From contig QHYA01000193.1 in the NCBI GenBank assembly GCA_003223995.1, positions 1 to 11,943 of the forward strand: a DNA stretch of 11,943 nt, given 5' to 3'. The stretch comes from Acidobacteriota bacterium (GTDB taxonomy: Bacteria > Acidobacteriota > Polarisedimenticolia > QHYA01). Below the pieces are notes generated by a model. That model saw nothing but the letters and a program-made list of their open reading frames with translations, was not told where the DNA came from and did no database searches. Positions 1 to 6,475 of this stretch are shown here, piece by piece. The translations under genes and the position numbers were made by a program. Positions within the stretch are counted from its first letter, which is position 1. Every line of letters starts with the position of its first letter.

Positions 1-1245
1 AACATCGTCCTCTCCCGAAAAGCGGTCCTGGAAGAGGAGAACGTCGAAAAGAAGAAGAGGACCCTCGAATCCCTGGAGGAAGGGAAGCACATGCGGGGGG
101 TGGTGAAGAACATCACCGACTACGGGGCCTTCGTGGATCTGGGCGGGATCGACGGATTGCTGCACATCACCGACATGTCCTGGGGCCGGATCAACCATCC
201 CAGCGAGCTGTTCAATGTGGGAGACGAGATCGACGTCGTCGTCCTGAAGTTCGACAGGGAGCGCGAGCGGGTCTCGCTCGGTTACAAGCAGAGTCAATCC
301 GATCCTTGGGAGCGCGCGGCCGAACGCTATCCTCCGTACTCTCGGATCCGCGGCAAGGTTGTGAGCCTGACCGACTACGGAGCCTTCATCGAACTGGAGC
401 CGGGTATCGAGGGGCTGATCCACGTCTCGGAGATGTCGTGGACCAAGCGCGTCAAGCACCCCTCGAAGATCCTGAACATCGGCGACATGGTCGAGGCGGT
501 CGTCCTGGAGATCGATCAGAACGCCCGCAGGCTGTCGCTCGGGCTCAAGCAGACCGAGCCGAACCCCTGGGACGTCGTGGACCAGAAGTATCGGGTGGGG
601 GACCGCATTACCGGCAAGGTCAGAAACCTCACGGATTTCGGCGCATTCGTCGAGGTGGAGGAGGGGATCGATGGGCTGATCCACATCTCCGATCTGAGCT
701 GGAACAAGCGAGTCAAGCATCCGTCGGAGTTGGTCAAGAAAGGGGACATGGTCGAGACGGTGATCCTGAAGATCGACACCGAGAACCAGCGCCTGTCGCT
801 CGGTTTGAAGCAGCTCGCCCCGAATGCCTATGACGATTTCTTCGCCGTCCATCGGGTTGGCGAAGTGCTGGAGGGGAAGGTGGCGCGGCTGACAGACTTC
901 GGCGCTTTCATCGAGTTGGAGGAGGGAGTCGAGGGGCTGGCGCATGTCTCGGAGATCGCACGAGAGCGGATCGAGAAGCCGGAGGACCGGATTCACCCGG
1001 ACCAGCCGGTCAAGGTGAAGATCATCCGTCTCGACCCCCAGGAGAAAAAGATCGGCCTCTCCATCAGGGCCGTGCTCGAGGATGAGGAGGCGGATCTTCT
1101 CTCCGGTTACGGCAGTAGCGGCGAGCCCGGCGGAGCGTCCCTGGCGGAGATCTCGTCGGCCAACGCGCCGATGGAACCCGAGGGGACGGAACCGGCCAAG
1201 CCGCGAAGGAAGAGCAAGACTTCTCGGTCATCCAGCGAGACTTGA
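1..1245 (+). CDS. rpsA: 30S ribosomal protein S1, 3' part (5' end outside window)
   Basis: S1 holds mRNA on the 30S subunit and helps start translation on structured leaders. The frame is open from base 1, so the gene begins upstream; 414 residues are present. They start in the tail of one S1/OB-fold repeat (NIVLSRKAVLEEE, typical of the end of domain 2) and continue with four complete S1 repeats at about residues 29-100, 114-187, 201-274 and 287-358. Each repeat carries the TDYGAF or TDFGAF signature and a GL-HIS/HVS motif. The first complete repeat (KNITDYGAFVDLGG, then GLLHITDMSW) matches domain 3 of enterobacterial S1, so these are domains 3-6 of a six-domain protein. The tail, about 55 residues, is acidic and then Ser/Lys/Arg-rich and looks disordered. 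A TGA stop ends it 75 bases before the IHF/HU gene. The rpsA-ihfB order is also found in Escherichia coli. Confidence 0.97.
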   Translation, partial: NIVLSRKAVLEEENVEKKKRTLESLEEGKHMRGVVKNITDYGAFVDLGGIDGLLHITDMSWGRINHPSELFNVGDEIDVVVLKFDRERERVSLGYKQSQSDPWERAAERYPPYSRIRGKVVSLTDYGAFIELEPGIEGLIHVSEMSWTKRVKHPSKILNIGDMVEAVVLEIDQNARRLSLGLKQTEPNPWDVVDQKYRVGDRITGKVRNLTDFGAFVEVEEGIDGLIHISDLSWNKRVKHPSELVKKGDMVETVILKIDTENQRLSLGLKQLAPNAYDDFFAVHRVGEVLEGKVARLTDFGAFIELEEGVEGLAHVSEIARERIEKPEDRIHPDQPVKVKIIRLDPQEKKIGLSIRAVLEDEEADLLSGYGSSGEPGGASLAEISSANAPMEPEGTEPAKPRRKSKTSRSSSET

Positions 1246-1320
1246 AGGAGCCTCGATCGGAGGACATCGCGGGCGGATCCATTGGGTCGCCGATCCGTCC
1301 GGGGCGGCGTCATTGCTGAT

Positions 1321-1602
1321 ATGACGAAGGCGGAGCTCGTGGAAGAGGTGGCGAAGGTTGCGGAGCTGACCAAGAAGCACTCCGAAGTCATCGTCAACAC
1401 GGTCTTCCAGTCGATCATCGAGGCTCTGCACGAGGAGGACAAAATCGAGTTGAGGGGATTCGGCAGCTTCCGCATTCGCCGCCGCCGCTCCCGCCAGGGG
1501 CGCAACCCCAAGACAGGCGACAAGGTCAGCGTCCCCGCGAAGAAGATCCCGTACTTCAAGCCCGGCAAAGAGTTGAAGGACCTGATCAATCACTCCGAGT
1601 AG
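1321..1602 (+). CDS. ihfB: Integration host factor beta / HU-family DNA-binding protein
   Basis: A small nucleoid protein that bends DNA as a dimer. The ATG at 1321 gives 93 residues, the usual HU/IHF length, starting MTKAELVEEVAK as family members do. The frame extends upstream to 1282, but those 13 residues have no family counterpart. The helical dimerisation half is followed by the beta-arm region: GFGSFRIRRRRSRQGRNPKTG contains the conserved GFGSF and RNPKTG motifs, and the proline for DNA intercalation lies in this arm. The ending IPYFKPGKELKDLIN resembles IHF-beta (VPHFKPGKELRD) more than typical HU, and the position just after rpsA supports IHF-beta. Only a weak purine-rich GGGGCGG lies about 14 bases upstream of the ATG, so translation may rely on coupling or S1. 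Whether it works as a homodimer or with an alpha subunit cannot be told here. Confidence 0.93.
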   Translation: MTKAELVEEVAKVAELTKKHSEVIVNTVFQSIIEALHEEDKIELRGFGSFRIRRRRSRQGRNPKTGDKVSVPAKKIPYFKPGKELKDLINHSE

Positions 1603-1606
1603 CCCC

Positions 1607-2110
1607 TTGGAACACTGGTTCACCCCGTGGCGTGGGAGCTATGTCTCGTCCGCGCGCTCCGAGGCCGACTGCATCCTCTGCTCCATCTCGCGCTCCCGCT
1701 CTGATCGGGAAAATCTCGTGCTGCTGCGCGCGGCGGAGAACTACATCCTGGTCAACCGGTTTCCGTACAACAACGGTCATCTGATGATCGTTCCGTACAG
1801 ACATTGCGCCTTCCTGGAGGAGCTGGAGCCGACGGCCCGCGGGGAGATGATCGAGCTCGCTGCGCTCTGCGAGAAGGCGCTGAGGAGCGCCTACCGCCCC
1901 GAAGGACTCAACCTGGGGATCAACCTGGGGAGGATTGCGGGGGCCGGGATCGACGAGCACCTGCATCTGCACATCCTCCCGCGCTGGTCCGGAGACACGA
2001 ACTTCATGACCGTCGTCGGCGGAACCCGCATCATCCCCGAAGAGACCGGCGCGACCTACGAGAGACTGGAGCCGCTGCTGCGCGAGGGCCGGGGAGATGC
2101 AAAGAAATGA
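1607..2110 (+). CDS. HIT-family nucleotide hydrolase/phosphorylase (Ap4A phosphorylase-like)
   Basis: HIT proteins act on the alpha-phosphate of nucleotides such as diadenosine tetraphosphate or AMP derivatives through a histidine nucleophile. This 167-residue protein has the triad as EHLHLHILPRW, with His118, His120 and His122. The following GDTNFM segment is typical of the actinobacterial/deep-branching Ap4A phosphorylase-like subgroup. A Cys22-x2-Cys25 pair (DCILC) near the N-terminus is the usual zinc-site half. NGHLMIVP at residues 56-63 is the conserved beta-strand. The start is a TTG four bases after the ihfB stop. It is chosen because homologs begin with a similar short segment ending in PWR-x2-Y (here TPWRGSY), and no in-frame ATG precedes the zinc motif. 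There is no separate Shine-Dalgarno, so coupling to ihfB is likely. The stop overlaps the miaB start. The exact substrate is not determinable. Confidence 0.92.
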   Translation: MEHWFTPWRGSYVSSARSEADCILCSISRSRSDRENLVLLRAAENYILVNRFPYNNGHLMIVPYRHCAFLEELEPTARGEMIELAALCEKALRSAYRPEGLNLGINLGRIAGAGIDEHLHLHILPRWSGDTNFMTVVGGTRIIPEETGATYERLEPLLREGRGDAKK

Positions 2111-3456
2111 GCCGGTACTACATCGAGACCTGGGGCTGCCAGATGAACGTCCATGACTCGGAGAAGCTCGCTGGCACCCTCGATTCGCTCGGTTTCACGA
2201 AGGCTTCGCGCGAGGAGGAAGCCGACCTGCTCCTGCTGAACACCTGCGCGGTGCGGGAGCAGGCCGCAGAGAAGGTCTTCTCCAAGCTGGGGCGGCTTGG
2301 CCGCCTCAAGCAGAGCAGGCCGGAGATCTTGATCGGTGTGACCGGATGCGTCGCCTCGATGGAGGGGGAGAAGATCTTCCGCCGGGCTCCCCATGTCGAT
2401 TTCGTCCTCGGCCCACGGGGACTCATGAACCTGCCCCTGCTGCTGCAGGCCGCACGTGCCCGCAGGCGGGCCATCGACATCGTCCACCACCAGGAGAGCG
2501 TGCTCTACCCCTGGCAGCGCATCGAGCGCGGCGAGGGACCTCCCCACGCCTACCTCACGGTGATCGAGGGATGCAACAAGGGCTGCACCTTCTGCATCGT
2601 GCCTCGCACGCGAGGGCGGGAAGCCAGCCGGCGCCTCGAGGACGTGATCCGGGAAGTCCGCTCACTGGCGGAAAATGGCTACACGGAAGTGGAGTTCCTT
2701 GGGCAGACGGTCAACGCCTACCGCGATCCCCAGGGTCGCGCTCTGTCGGATCTGCTACGAGCCGCCGACTCGGTGGAGGGGATCCGGCGGATCCGCTTCA
2801 CGACATCCCATCCCCTGCACATGACCCGCGGTCTGATGAGGGCCATGGCGGAGCTGCCGCGGGTCGTCCGCCGCCTCCACTTGCCCGTCCAGTCAGGATC
2901 CGACGCGGTGCTCGCCAGGATGAGACGTGGCTACACGCGGCGAGGATACCTCGATCGCGTCCGCGATCTGCGAAGCTTCGTTCCGGACATCAGTTTTTCG
3001 ACCGACATCATCGTGGGATTTCCCGGCGAGACGCAGGAGGATTTCCGGAAGACGCTGGAGCTTCTCGAGGAGGTCCGCTTCGACACAGTCTACTCGTTTC
3101 TTTACTCTCCTCGTCCTGGGACTCCCGCGGCCGAATGCCCCGACGATGGAGTGAGCTTGGAAGAGAAGGCGGAGCGGCTGGAGCGGCTTCAGTTACGGCA
3201 GGCGGAGATCCAGATCGAGGGCAACCGGGCATGGATCGGCAGGGAAGTGGAGGTTCTGGTCGAGGGGACGGCGAAGCTCGGAGGGGGCTGCGTCACGGGC
3301 CGGACCATCCACGGGCAGATCGTCAATTTCCCTTCCGGGGAATGTCGGAGGGGAGACCTGGCCCGGGTCCTGATCGAGCACGCGGCCGCTCATTCGTTGA
3401 AGGGGCGATTTCTTCACATTGGCGGCCCATCCGCGCGCCTCGGCCTGGCTGGCTGA
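2107..3456 (+). CDS. miaB: tRNA-2-methylthio-N6-dimethylallyladenosine synthase MiaB
   Basis: MiaB is a radical-SAM methylthiotransferase that adds a methylthio group at C2 of i6A37 in tRNAs reading UNN codons. The 449-residue protein is full length for the family. The N-terminal methylthiotransferase domain shows the three auxiliary-cluster cysteines: Cys11 (ETWGCQMN), Cys47 (NTCAVRE) and Cys81 (TGCVAS). The radical-SAM motif CNKGCTFC gives Cys156, Cys160 and Cys163. The segment from about residue 380 to the end is the TRAM RNA-binding domain, closing with the common HSLKG motif. The ATG at 2107 overlaps the HIT stop (ATGA) and has GGGGAG at 2091-2096 as ribosome-binding site. A longer upstream extension in this frame is rejected because it lies inside the HIT gene. 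It is the last gene of the rpsA-ihfB-HIT-miaB cluster. The alternative MtaB/RimO families are less likely given the ETWGCQMN start. Confidence 0.96.
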   Translation: MSRYYIETWGCQMNVHDSEKLAGTLDSLGFTKASREEEADLLLLNTCAVREQAAEKVFSKLGRLGRLKQSRPEILIGVTGCVASMEGEKIFRRAPHVDFVLGPRGLMNLPLLLQAARARRRAIDIVHHQESVLYPWQRIERGEGPPHAYLTVIEGCNKGCTFCIVPRTRGREASRRLEDVIREVRSLAENGYTEVEFLGQTVNAYRDPQGRALSDLLRAADSVEGIRRIRFTTSHPLHMTRGLMRAMAELPRVVRRLHLPVQSGSDAVLARMRRGYTRRGYLDRVRDLRSFVPDISFSTDIIVGFPGETQEDFRKTLELLEEVRFDTVYSFLYSPRPGTPAAECPDDGVSLEEKAERLERLQLRQAEIQIEGNRAWIGREVEVLVEGTAKLGGGCVTGRTIHGQIVNFPSGECRRGDLARVLIEHAAAHSLKGRFLHIGGPSARLGLAG

Positions 3457-3468
3457 CCCGGCTGACCT

Positions 3469-3484
3469 GCGCTCTGGCCAGCGC
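3469..3484 (+). other. Small inverted repeat after miaB
   Basis: GCGCT and AGCGC flank the six-base loop CTGGCC, 13 bases after the miaB stop. There is no T-run, so this is at best a weak terminator or RNA-stabilising hairpin. It overlaps the -35-like element of the first candidate promoter downstream. The preceding bases also hold a direct repeat of GGCTGACC at 3451-3458 and 3460-3467, which spans the miaB stop. Confidence 0.3.
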
Positions 3485-3503
3485 GGCCGACTGCGGGTAG
3501 AAT
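3475..3503 (+). promoter_or_regulatory. Candidate promoter P1 upstream of the BFN gene
   Basis: TGGCCA (3475-3480) and TAGAAT (3498-3503) are separated by exactly 17 bases. Each matches the sigma-70 consensus at four or five of six positions. It is the weaker of two tandem candidates in the miaB-BFN spacer; a transcript from here would carry a leader of about 95 bases. Confidence 0.4.
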
Positions 3504-3539
3504 CAGCCCTTCGCGAGAGGGAGGCCCGCCCGCCTTTTC

Positions 3540-3568
3540 TTGACGCGGACTGCCTCTCGACTTATAAC
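3540..3568 (+). promoter_or_regulatory. Candidate sigma-70 promoter P2 upstream of the BFN gene
   Basis: TTGACG (3540-3545) and TATAAC (3563-3568) are separated by 17 bases; each element is one base off consensus. The expected start of transcription is near 3575, about 30 bases before the ATG at 3607. This is among the best promoter matches in the window and indicates that the BFN gene can be expressed apart from the rpsA-miaB cluster. Confidence 0.68.
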
Positions 3569-3606
3569 TTTCTCAGGTGTCGGTTGAGGTCCCAGGAAAG
3601 GCATTG

Positions 3607-4092
3607 ATGGAAATCGAAATGAAGATCAAGGGGTTGATGATTGACCCCATCACCCAGATGCCGATCATCATTCTGCGGGATCCCAAGAGCGATTCGGTCC
3701 TCCCGATCTGGGTGGGAATCTTCGAAGCAAACGCTATTGCCCTGGAGATGGAAAAAATCATTCCTCCCCGCCCCATGACGCACGATCTCCTGAAGAACGT
3801 GATCCAGGGGCTCGAAGCGCGCATCGAGCGCGTGGTGGTGACCGAACTGAAGGACAACACCTTCTACGCTCTCATCCACTTCCAGCACGCCTCCGGACGC
3901 CTCGCAATCGACTCCAGGCCCAGCGACGCTATCGCACTGGCCCTGCGGACCGCTTCGCCGATCTTCGTGGAGAGCCAGGTGCTCTCCAAGGCACGGACCA
4001 TGGATCTCACGGCCGATGCAGCCGACAACGAGAAACTCCGCAAGTGGCTCGAGACGCTCGACGAGAAGGAGCTCGGCAAATACGAGATGTAG
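3607..4092 (+). CDS. Bifunctional nuclease (BFN/DUF151) family protein
   Basis: The 161-residue product is almost wholly one BFN domain. Recognisable conserved stretches are LPIWVGIFEANAIA at residues 32-45, RPMTHDLL at 55-62, the RIERVVVTELKDNTFYA segment at about 78-94, and a DSRPSDAIALALR segment near residues 102-114. Plant members of this family are described as having DNase and RNase activity; the biochemical role of bacterial members is poorly established, so nuclease activity here is by family only. The ATG at 3607 is preferred over an in-frame GTG at 3577, because AGGAAAGG ends about six bases before it and family members start close to this point. The C-terminal 30 residues are charged and helical-looking. 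It follows miaB after a 150-base spacer with its own promoter candidates. Confidence 0.93.
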   Translation: MEIEMKIKGLMIDPITQMPIIILRDPKSDSVLPIWVGIFEANAIALEMEKIIPPRPMTHDLLKNVIQGLEARIERVVVTELKDNTFYALIHFQHASGRLAIDSRPSDAIALALRTASPIFVESQVLSKARTMDLTADAADNEKLRKWLETLDEKELGKYEM

Positions 4093-4169
4093 CGGCCGTC
4101 TTTATCCCCTCCACAAGATCTAGGCGTCCCCCGCGGGCTCCATCGCAAAAAAGCCGCTCTTGATAGTCT

Positions 4170-4196
4170 GTAAGTCATTGTACTGCAATAGCTTAC
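4170..4196. promoter_or_regulatory. 27-bp near-palindrome upstream of parA (candidate operator or parS)
   Basis: The outer arms are GTAAG and CTTAC and the inner arms ATTG and CAAT, arranged symmetrically around position 4183. Ten of thirteen positions in each half match their complement. It ends 18 bases before the -35 of the parA promoter candidate. That placement suits an operator for an autoregulating partition system, or a centromere-like site bound by the ParB encoded just downstream. It does not resemble the widespread chromosomal parS (a GTTTC/GAAAC palindrome). The symmetry is directly seen; the function is inferred. Confidence 0.45.
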
Positions 4197-4214
4197 GCTC
4201 CATCGAATTCTCTC

Positions 4215-4244
4215 TTGACAGCCGGGTGGCCCATTCCCTAGACT
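4215..4244 (+). promoter_or_regulatory. Candidate promoter of parAB
   Basis: A perfect -35 TTGACA (4215-4220) is followed after 18 bases by TAGACT (4239-4244), a four-of-six match to the -10 consensus. Transcription would start near 4251, giving a leader of about 79 bases before the parA ATG. Confidence 0.55.
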
Positions 4245-4329
4245 GCGTCCTGTCATCGTTTGGGATAATGCCCGAGCCCCCGCGGGGCGGCCCACAAACT
4301 CTCGATCCTCGCTAGAAGCCTTTACCGAC

Positions 4330-5085
4330 ATGATCATTGCCATAGCGAACCAAAAAGGAGGGGTCGGTAAAACCACGACGAGCATCAACCTGGCGGCTGC
4401 CCTAGCCCACAAAGGGCAGCGGACCTTGCTGGTGGATCTCGACCCGCAGGCGAACTGTTCCCTGTCCTATATCGAGTTGAAGCCGGAAAACCCAACCCTC
4501 TACGAGGTGCTCACAGACGGCCACGTTTCCCTCAGCGACGCCATCATCCCCACGAACGTACCAAACCTCGACGTCGCCCCCGCGCGGATCTCCCTTGCGA
4601 AAGCCGAGACGAAGCTCATCGGCGAGTTCGACGGGCATTTTCGCCTGAAGGACCGGCTCGAGTTGATCCGTGAGCGCTATCAACAGATCTTGATCGATAC
4701 GCCCCCCACCCTGGGAATCCTCACCGTCAACGCCCTCGTTGCGGCCACGCACCTGCTGGTGCCGATCCAGGCGTCCTATTTCGCTCTGGAGGGAACAGAT
4801 GATCTGCTCGAGACCTACGAGAAGATCAAGGCAAGACCGAATCCTGACCTCCAGTTCCTCGGTGTCGTGATCACGCTTTTCGACCGGCGGACGATCCTGG
4901 GAAGGGACATCAAGCAGCAGATCGAGACGGTCTTCGGAACCAAGGTCTTCAAGACAACCATCAGCAAGAGCGTGCGGCTCGAAGAGAGCCCCGCTTATCG
5001 GCAGCCGATCTTCAGCTTCGCTCCGAATTCCTCAGGGGCTCTCGAATACTACAAACTTTCCGAGGAGGTCATCGGCCGTGTCTAA
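4330..5085 (+). CDS. parA: ParA-family partition ATPase (Soj-like)
   Basis: ParA ATPases bind DNA non-specifically in the ATP-bound dimer form and move ParB-parS complexes over the nucleoid. The 251-residue protein has the deviant Walker A KGGVGKTT at residues 9-16, with signature Lys9 and catalytic Lys14. The Walker A' segment LLVDLDPQ contains Asp38 and Walker B ILIDTPP contains Asp123. There is no N-terminal helix-turn-helix, so it is of the short Soj/type Ib kind and would not bind an operator by itself. The C-terminus (SVRLEESPAYRQPI, then FAPNSSGALEYY) follows the usual plan, but the FAPNSSGA form differs from the DPRSRGA type I recall for chromosomal Soj near the origin. The ATG lacks a strong ribosome-binding site. 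It overlaps parB by eight bases. None of the genes usually found beside a chromosomal parAB at the origin (gidA/gidB) is in this window, so it may be a secondary or acquired system. Confidence 0.93.
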   Translation: MIIAIANQKGGVGKTTTSINLAAALAHKGQRTLLVDLDPQANCSLSYIELKPENPTLYEVLTDGHVSLSDAIIPTNVPNLDVAPARISLAKAETKLIGEFDGHFRLKDRLELIRERYQQILIDTPPTLGILTVNALVAATHLLVPIQASYFALEGTDDLLETYEKIKARPNPDLQFLGVVITLFDRRTILGRDIKQQIETVFGTKVFKTTISKSVRLEESPAYRQPIFSFAPNSSGALEYYKLSEEVIGRV

Positions 5086-6013
5086 CAATAGGGGACTGCC
5101 GCAGAACAGAACGATGCGTCACGACAGGCACTTCGTCGAGGAGCTCACCTCTGAGCGCCAGGGATACTTCGGCCGCATCATCGACATCGGGCAGCTCGAG
5201 CCGAATCCTCACCAGCCCCGCAAGCAATTCGGTGACCTTTCGGATCTCGTCTCCAGCATCAAAGAAAAAGGGATCCTCCAGGCGATCCTCGTTCGCCGCC
5301 ACGACGACCGCTTTCAAATCATTGCGGGCGAGCGCCGCTATCAGGCCGCCTTGCTTGCCGGACTGTCGCAAGTGCCTTGCGTTGAGATCGACGTAGACAA
5401 CCGAGGCTGTCTCGAGATCTCTCTCATCGAGAACCTGCAGCGCACGGATCTCACTCCGTTCGAGGAGGCGGCGGCCCTGCAGAAACTTTGCGACCAGTTT
5501 GGCTACACCCACGAGCAAGCGGCAAAGAAGCTAGGAAAGTCCCGTACGTCCGTCACTGAGACGCTCAGCCTCAATCGACTCTCCGAGGAAATACAGGATC
5601 TATGTCGGCAGGCCGACATCTCCTCCCGCTCGACCCTTCTGGAAGTCGTCCGGCAGAGAACAACCGACGAAATGAGGTCCTTGGTCTCGCATATAGCAAC
5701 CCACAGCCTCAAGCGAGAAGATGTCCGCGACCTCAAGCGGGACAGCGGCAAGAGGCGCACCAGTCGAACACGCAATTTCGTGTATCACTACCAGGCTCCG
5801 GAACGGCAGTACAGCTTTCATCTCCGATTCTCACGCGCGCAGGTTGCGCAGGAAGAGATCATCCGAGCCCTGCGTGAGGTTCTTCAACGGCTTCTCAGCG
5901 AGACAGCGGACCAAACAGGCCAAACGGAAACGGGTCAGGGCACAGGGCCTGTGGGCGCCACTTCCACATCGGCACGCCGCACGCGCTTGGGCGTCGCTGA
6001 TTCCCCGAACTGA
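5078..6013 (+). CDS. parB: ParB/Spo0J-family partition protein
   Basis: ParB binds parS, loads CTP and spreads as a sliding clamp; with ParA it segregates DNA. The 311-residue protein has the N-terminal ParB/sulfiredoxin-like domain at about residues 33-130. This includes QLEPNPHQPRKQF, the CTP-binding GERRYQAA motif (Gly84-Arg87) and the ENLQRTDLTPFEEA box starting at Glu118. The central helix-turn-helix is around residues 143-167 (HEQAAKKLGKSRTSVTETL). A C-terminal dimerisation-like region lies near 232-276 (YHYQAPERQYSFHLRF onward). The last 35 residues are Thr/Gly/Ser-rich and look unstructured. The GTG start at 5078 is supported by AGGAGG nine bases upstream inside parA, and the eight-base overlap implies coupling. 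The tail ends just before transposase debris, so it could have been altered by an insertion or deletion; that is inference. Confidence 0.93.
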   Translation: MSNNRGLPQNRTMRHDRHFVEELTSERQGYFGRIIDIGQLEPNPHQPRKQFGDLSDLVSSIKEKGILQAILVRRHDDRFQIIAGERRYQAALLAGLSQVPCVEIDVDNRGCLEISLIENLQRTDLTPFEEAAALQKLCDQFGYTHEQAAKKLGKSRTSVTETLSLNRLSEEIQDLCRQADISSRSTLLEVVRQRTTDEMRSLVSHIATHSLKREDVRDLKRDSGKRRTSRTRNFVYHYQAPERQYSFHLRFSRAQVAQEEIIRALREVLQRLLSETADQTGQTETGQGTGPVGATSTSARRTRLGVADSPN

Positions 6014-6059
6014 AACAGATCGCTGCGCCGCAGGGAGACAGCCTCAGACAACAGACCGA

Positions 6060-6475
6060 CAAGGCGCTCGTCGGTCGGTGGCCGTCTACAAGCTTCAGAA
6101 CCTGCTGGCCTTTGCCCGTCGGCCCGCCCACGAGCCAATCCGAGAAGACTTCCATCGGATCATCCAGGCTGCTCCGCGGCCCAGAACGCGTACCAGCGGT
6201 TCGTCGAACGGTGGCGGAAGGTGTCCGGCCGTGGCGATCAGTCTCGAGGAAGGCGGACACGAGCTACTGACCTTGCCACAGGTTCCCGAAGGAGCAGTTG
6301 AGGTCGCTGAGGATGGACGAACATCATCGAACGTCTGAACGAGGAGCTGCGGCTACGGATCAAGACGCAGGGCGCCTGGTCGGACGAGGAAGCCGTGAGC
6401 TCGGCGGCGGCCTGATCGGGGGGATGTGCGGGTCGGACCAGGTCGAGATCGTCCATCCTGGGGCAACCTGGAGGG
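6060..6475 (+). pseudogene. IS256-family (Mutator-type) transposase, C-terminal remnant with frameshifts
   Basis: No intact frame exists, but reading across frames gives a consecutive series of IS256-type transposase segments. 6060-6175 encodes QGARRSVAVYKLQNLL and AHEPIREDF (family: QRC-VHK-RNLL). 6176-6220, in another frame, gives AYQRFVERWRK. From 6222 the first frame resumes with CPAVAISLEEGGHELLTL. 6283-6312, in the third frame, gives FPKEQLRSLR. 6314-6415 gives TNIIERLNEELRLRIKTQG, the hallmark C-terminal block (family: RTTN-IERLNEE-RRR-K). About 6433-6475 gives SDQVEIVHPGATW, like the closing SGQI-RR-DGW motif. At least four frame disruptions are needed, and the catalytic N-terminal two-thirds is missing, so the element is dead. 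The ends are approximate; no terminal inverted repeats or target duplications could be identified. Confidence 0.82.

Larger units (their letters stand above)
4093..4329. other. Spacer between the BFN gene and parA
   Basis: No gene is seen in these 237 bases. The middle part is visibly AT-richer than the flanking genes. It contains a 27-bp near-palindrome (4170-4196), a nine-base direct repeat GCTCCATCG at 4137-4145 and 4197-4205, a promoter candidate (4215-4244), and two related GC blocks, CCCCCGCGGG near 4128 and CCCCGCGGGG near 4277. No U-tract terminator is visible after the BFN gene. Confidence 0.6.

Noticed and set aside
340..830. DNA-level repeats within rpsA considered as a mobile or recombinational repeat
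   Set aside because: They are the normal tandem S1 domains; similarity follows codons and protein motifs rather than exact DNA copies.
1804..2106. A 101-residue N-terminal extension of MiaB
   Set aside because: It lies entirely inside the HIT gene in another frame, is Arg/Pro-rich and has no MiaB counterpart. The ATG at 2107 has a ribosome-binding site and the canonical start of the family.
2346..3500. A 384-codon open frame overlapping miaB in another frame
   Set aside because: Low-complexity Arg/Gly/Pro translation inside an intact miaB; a shadow frame.
3577..3606. An upstream GTG start for the BFN gene
   Set aside because: It sits at the predicted transcription start and has no ribosome-binding site, whereas the ATG at 3607 follows AGGAAAGG at good spacing.
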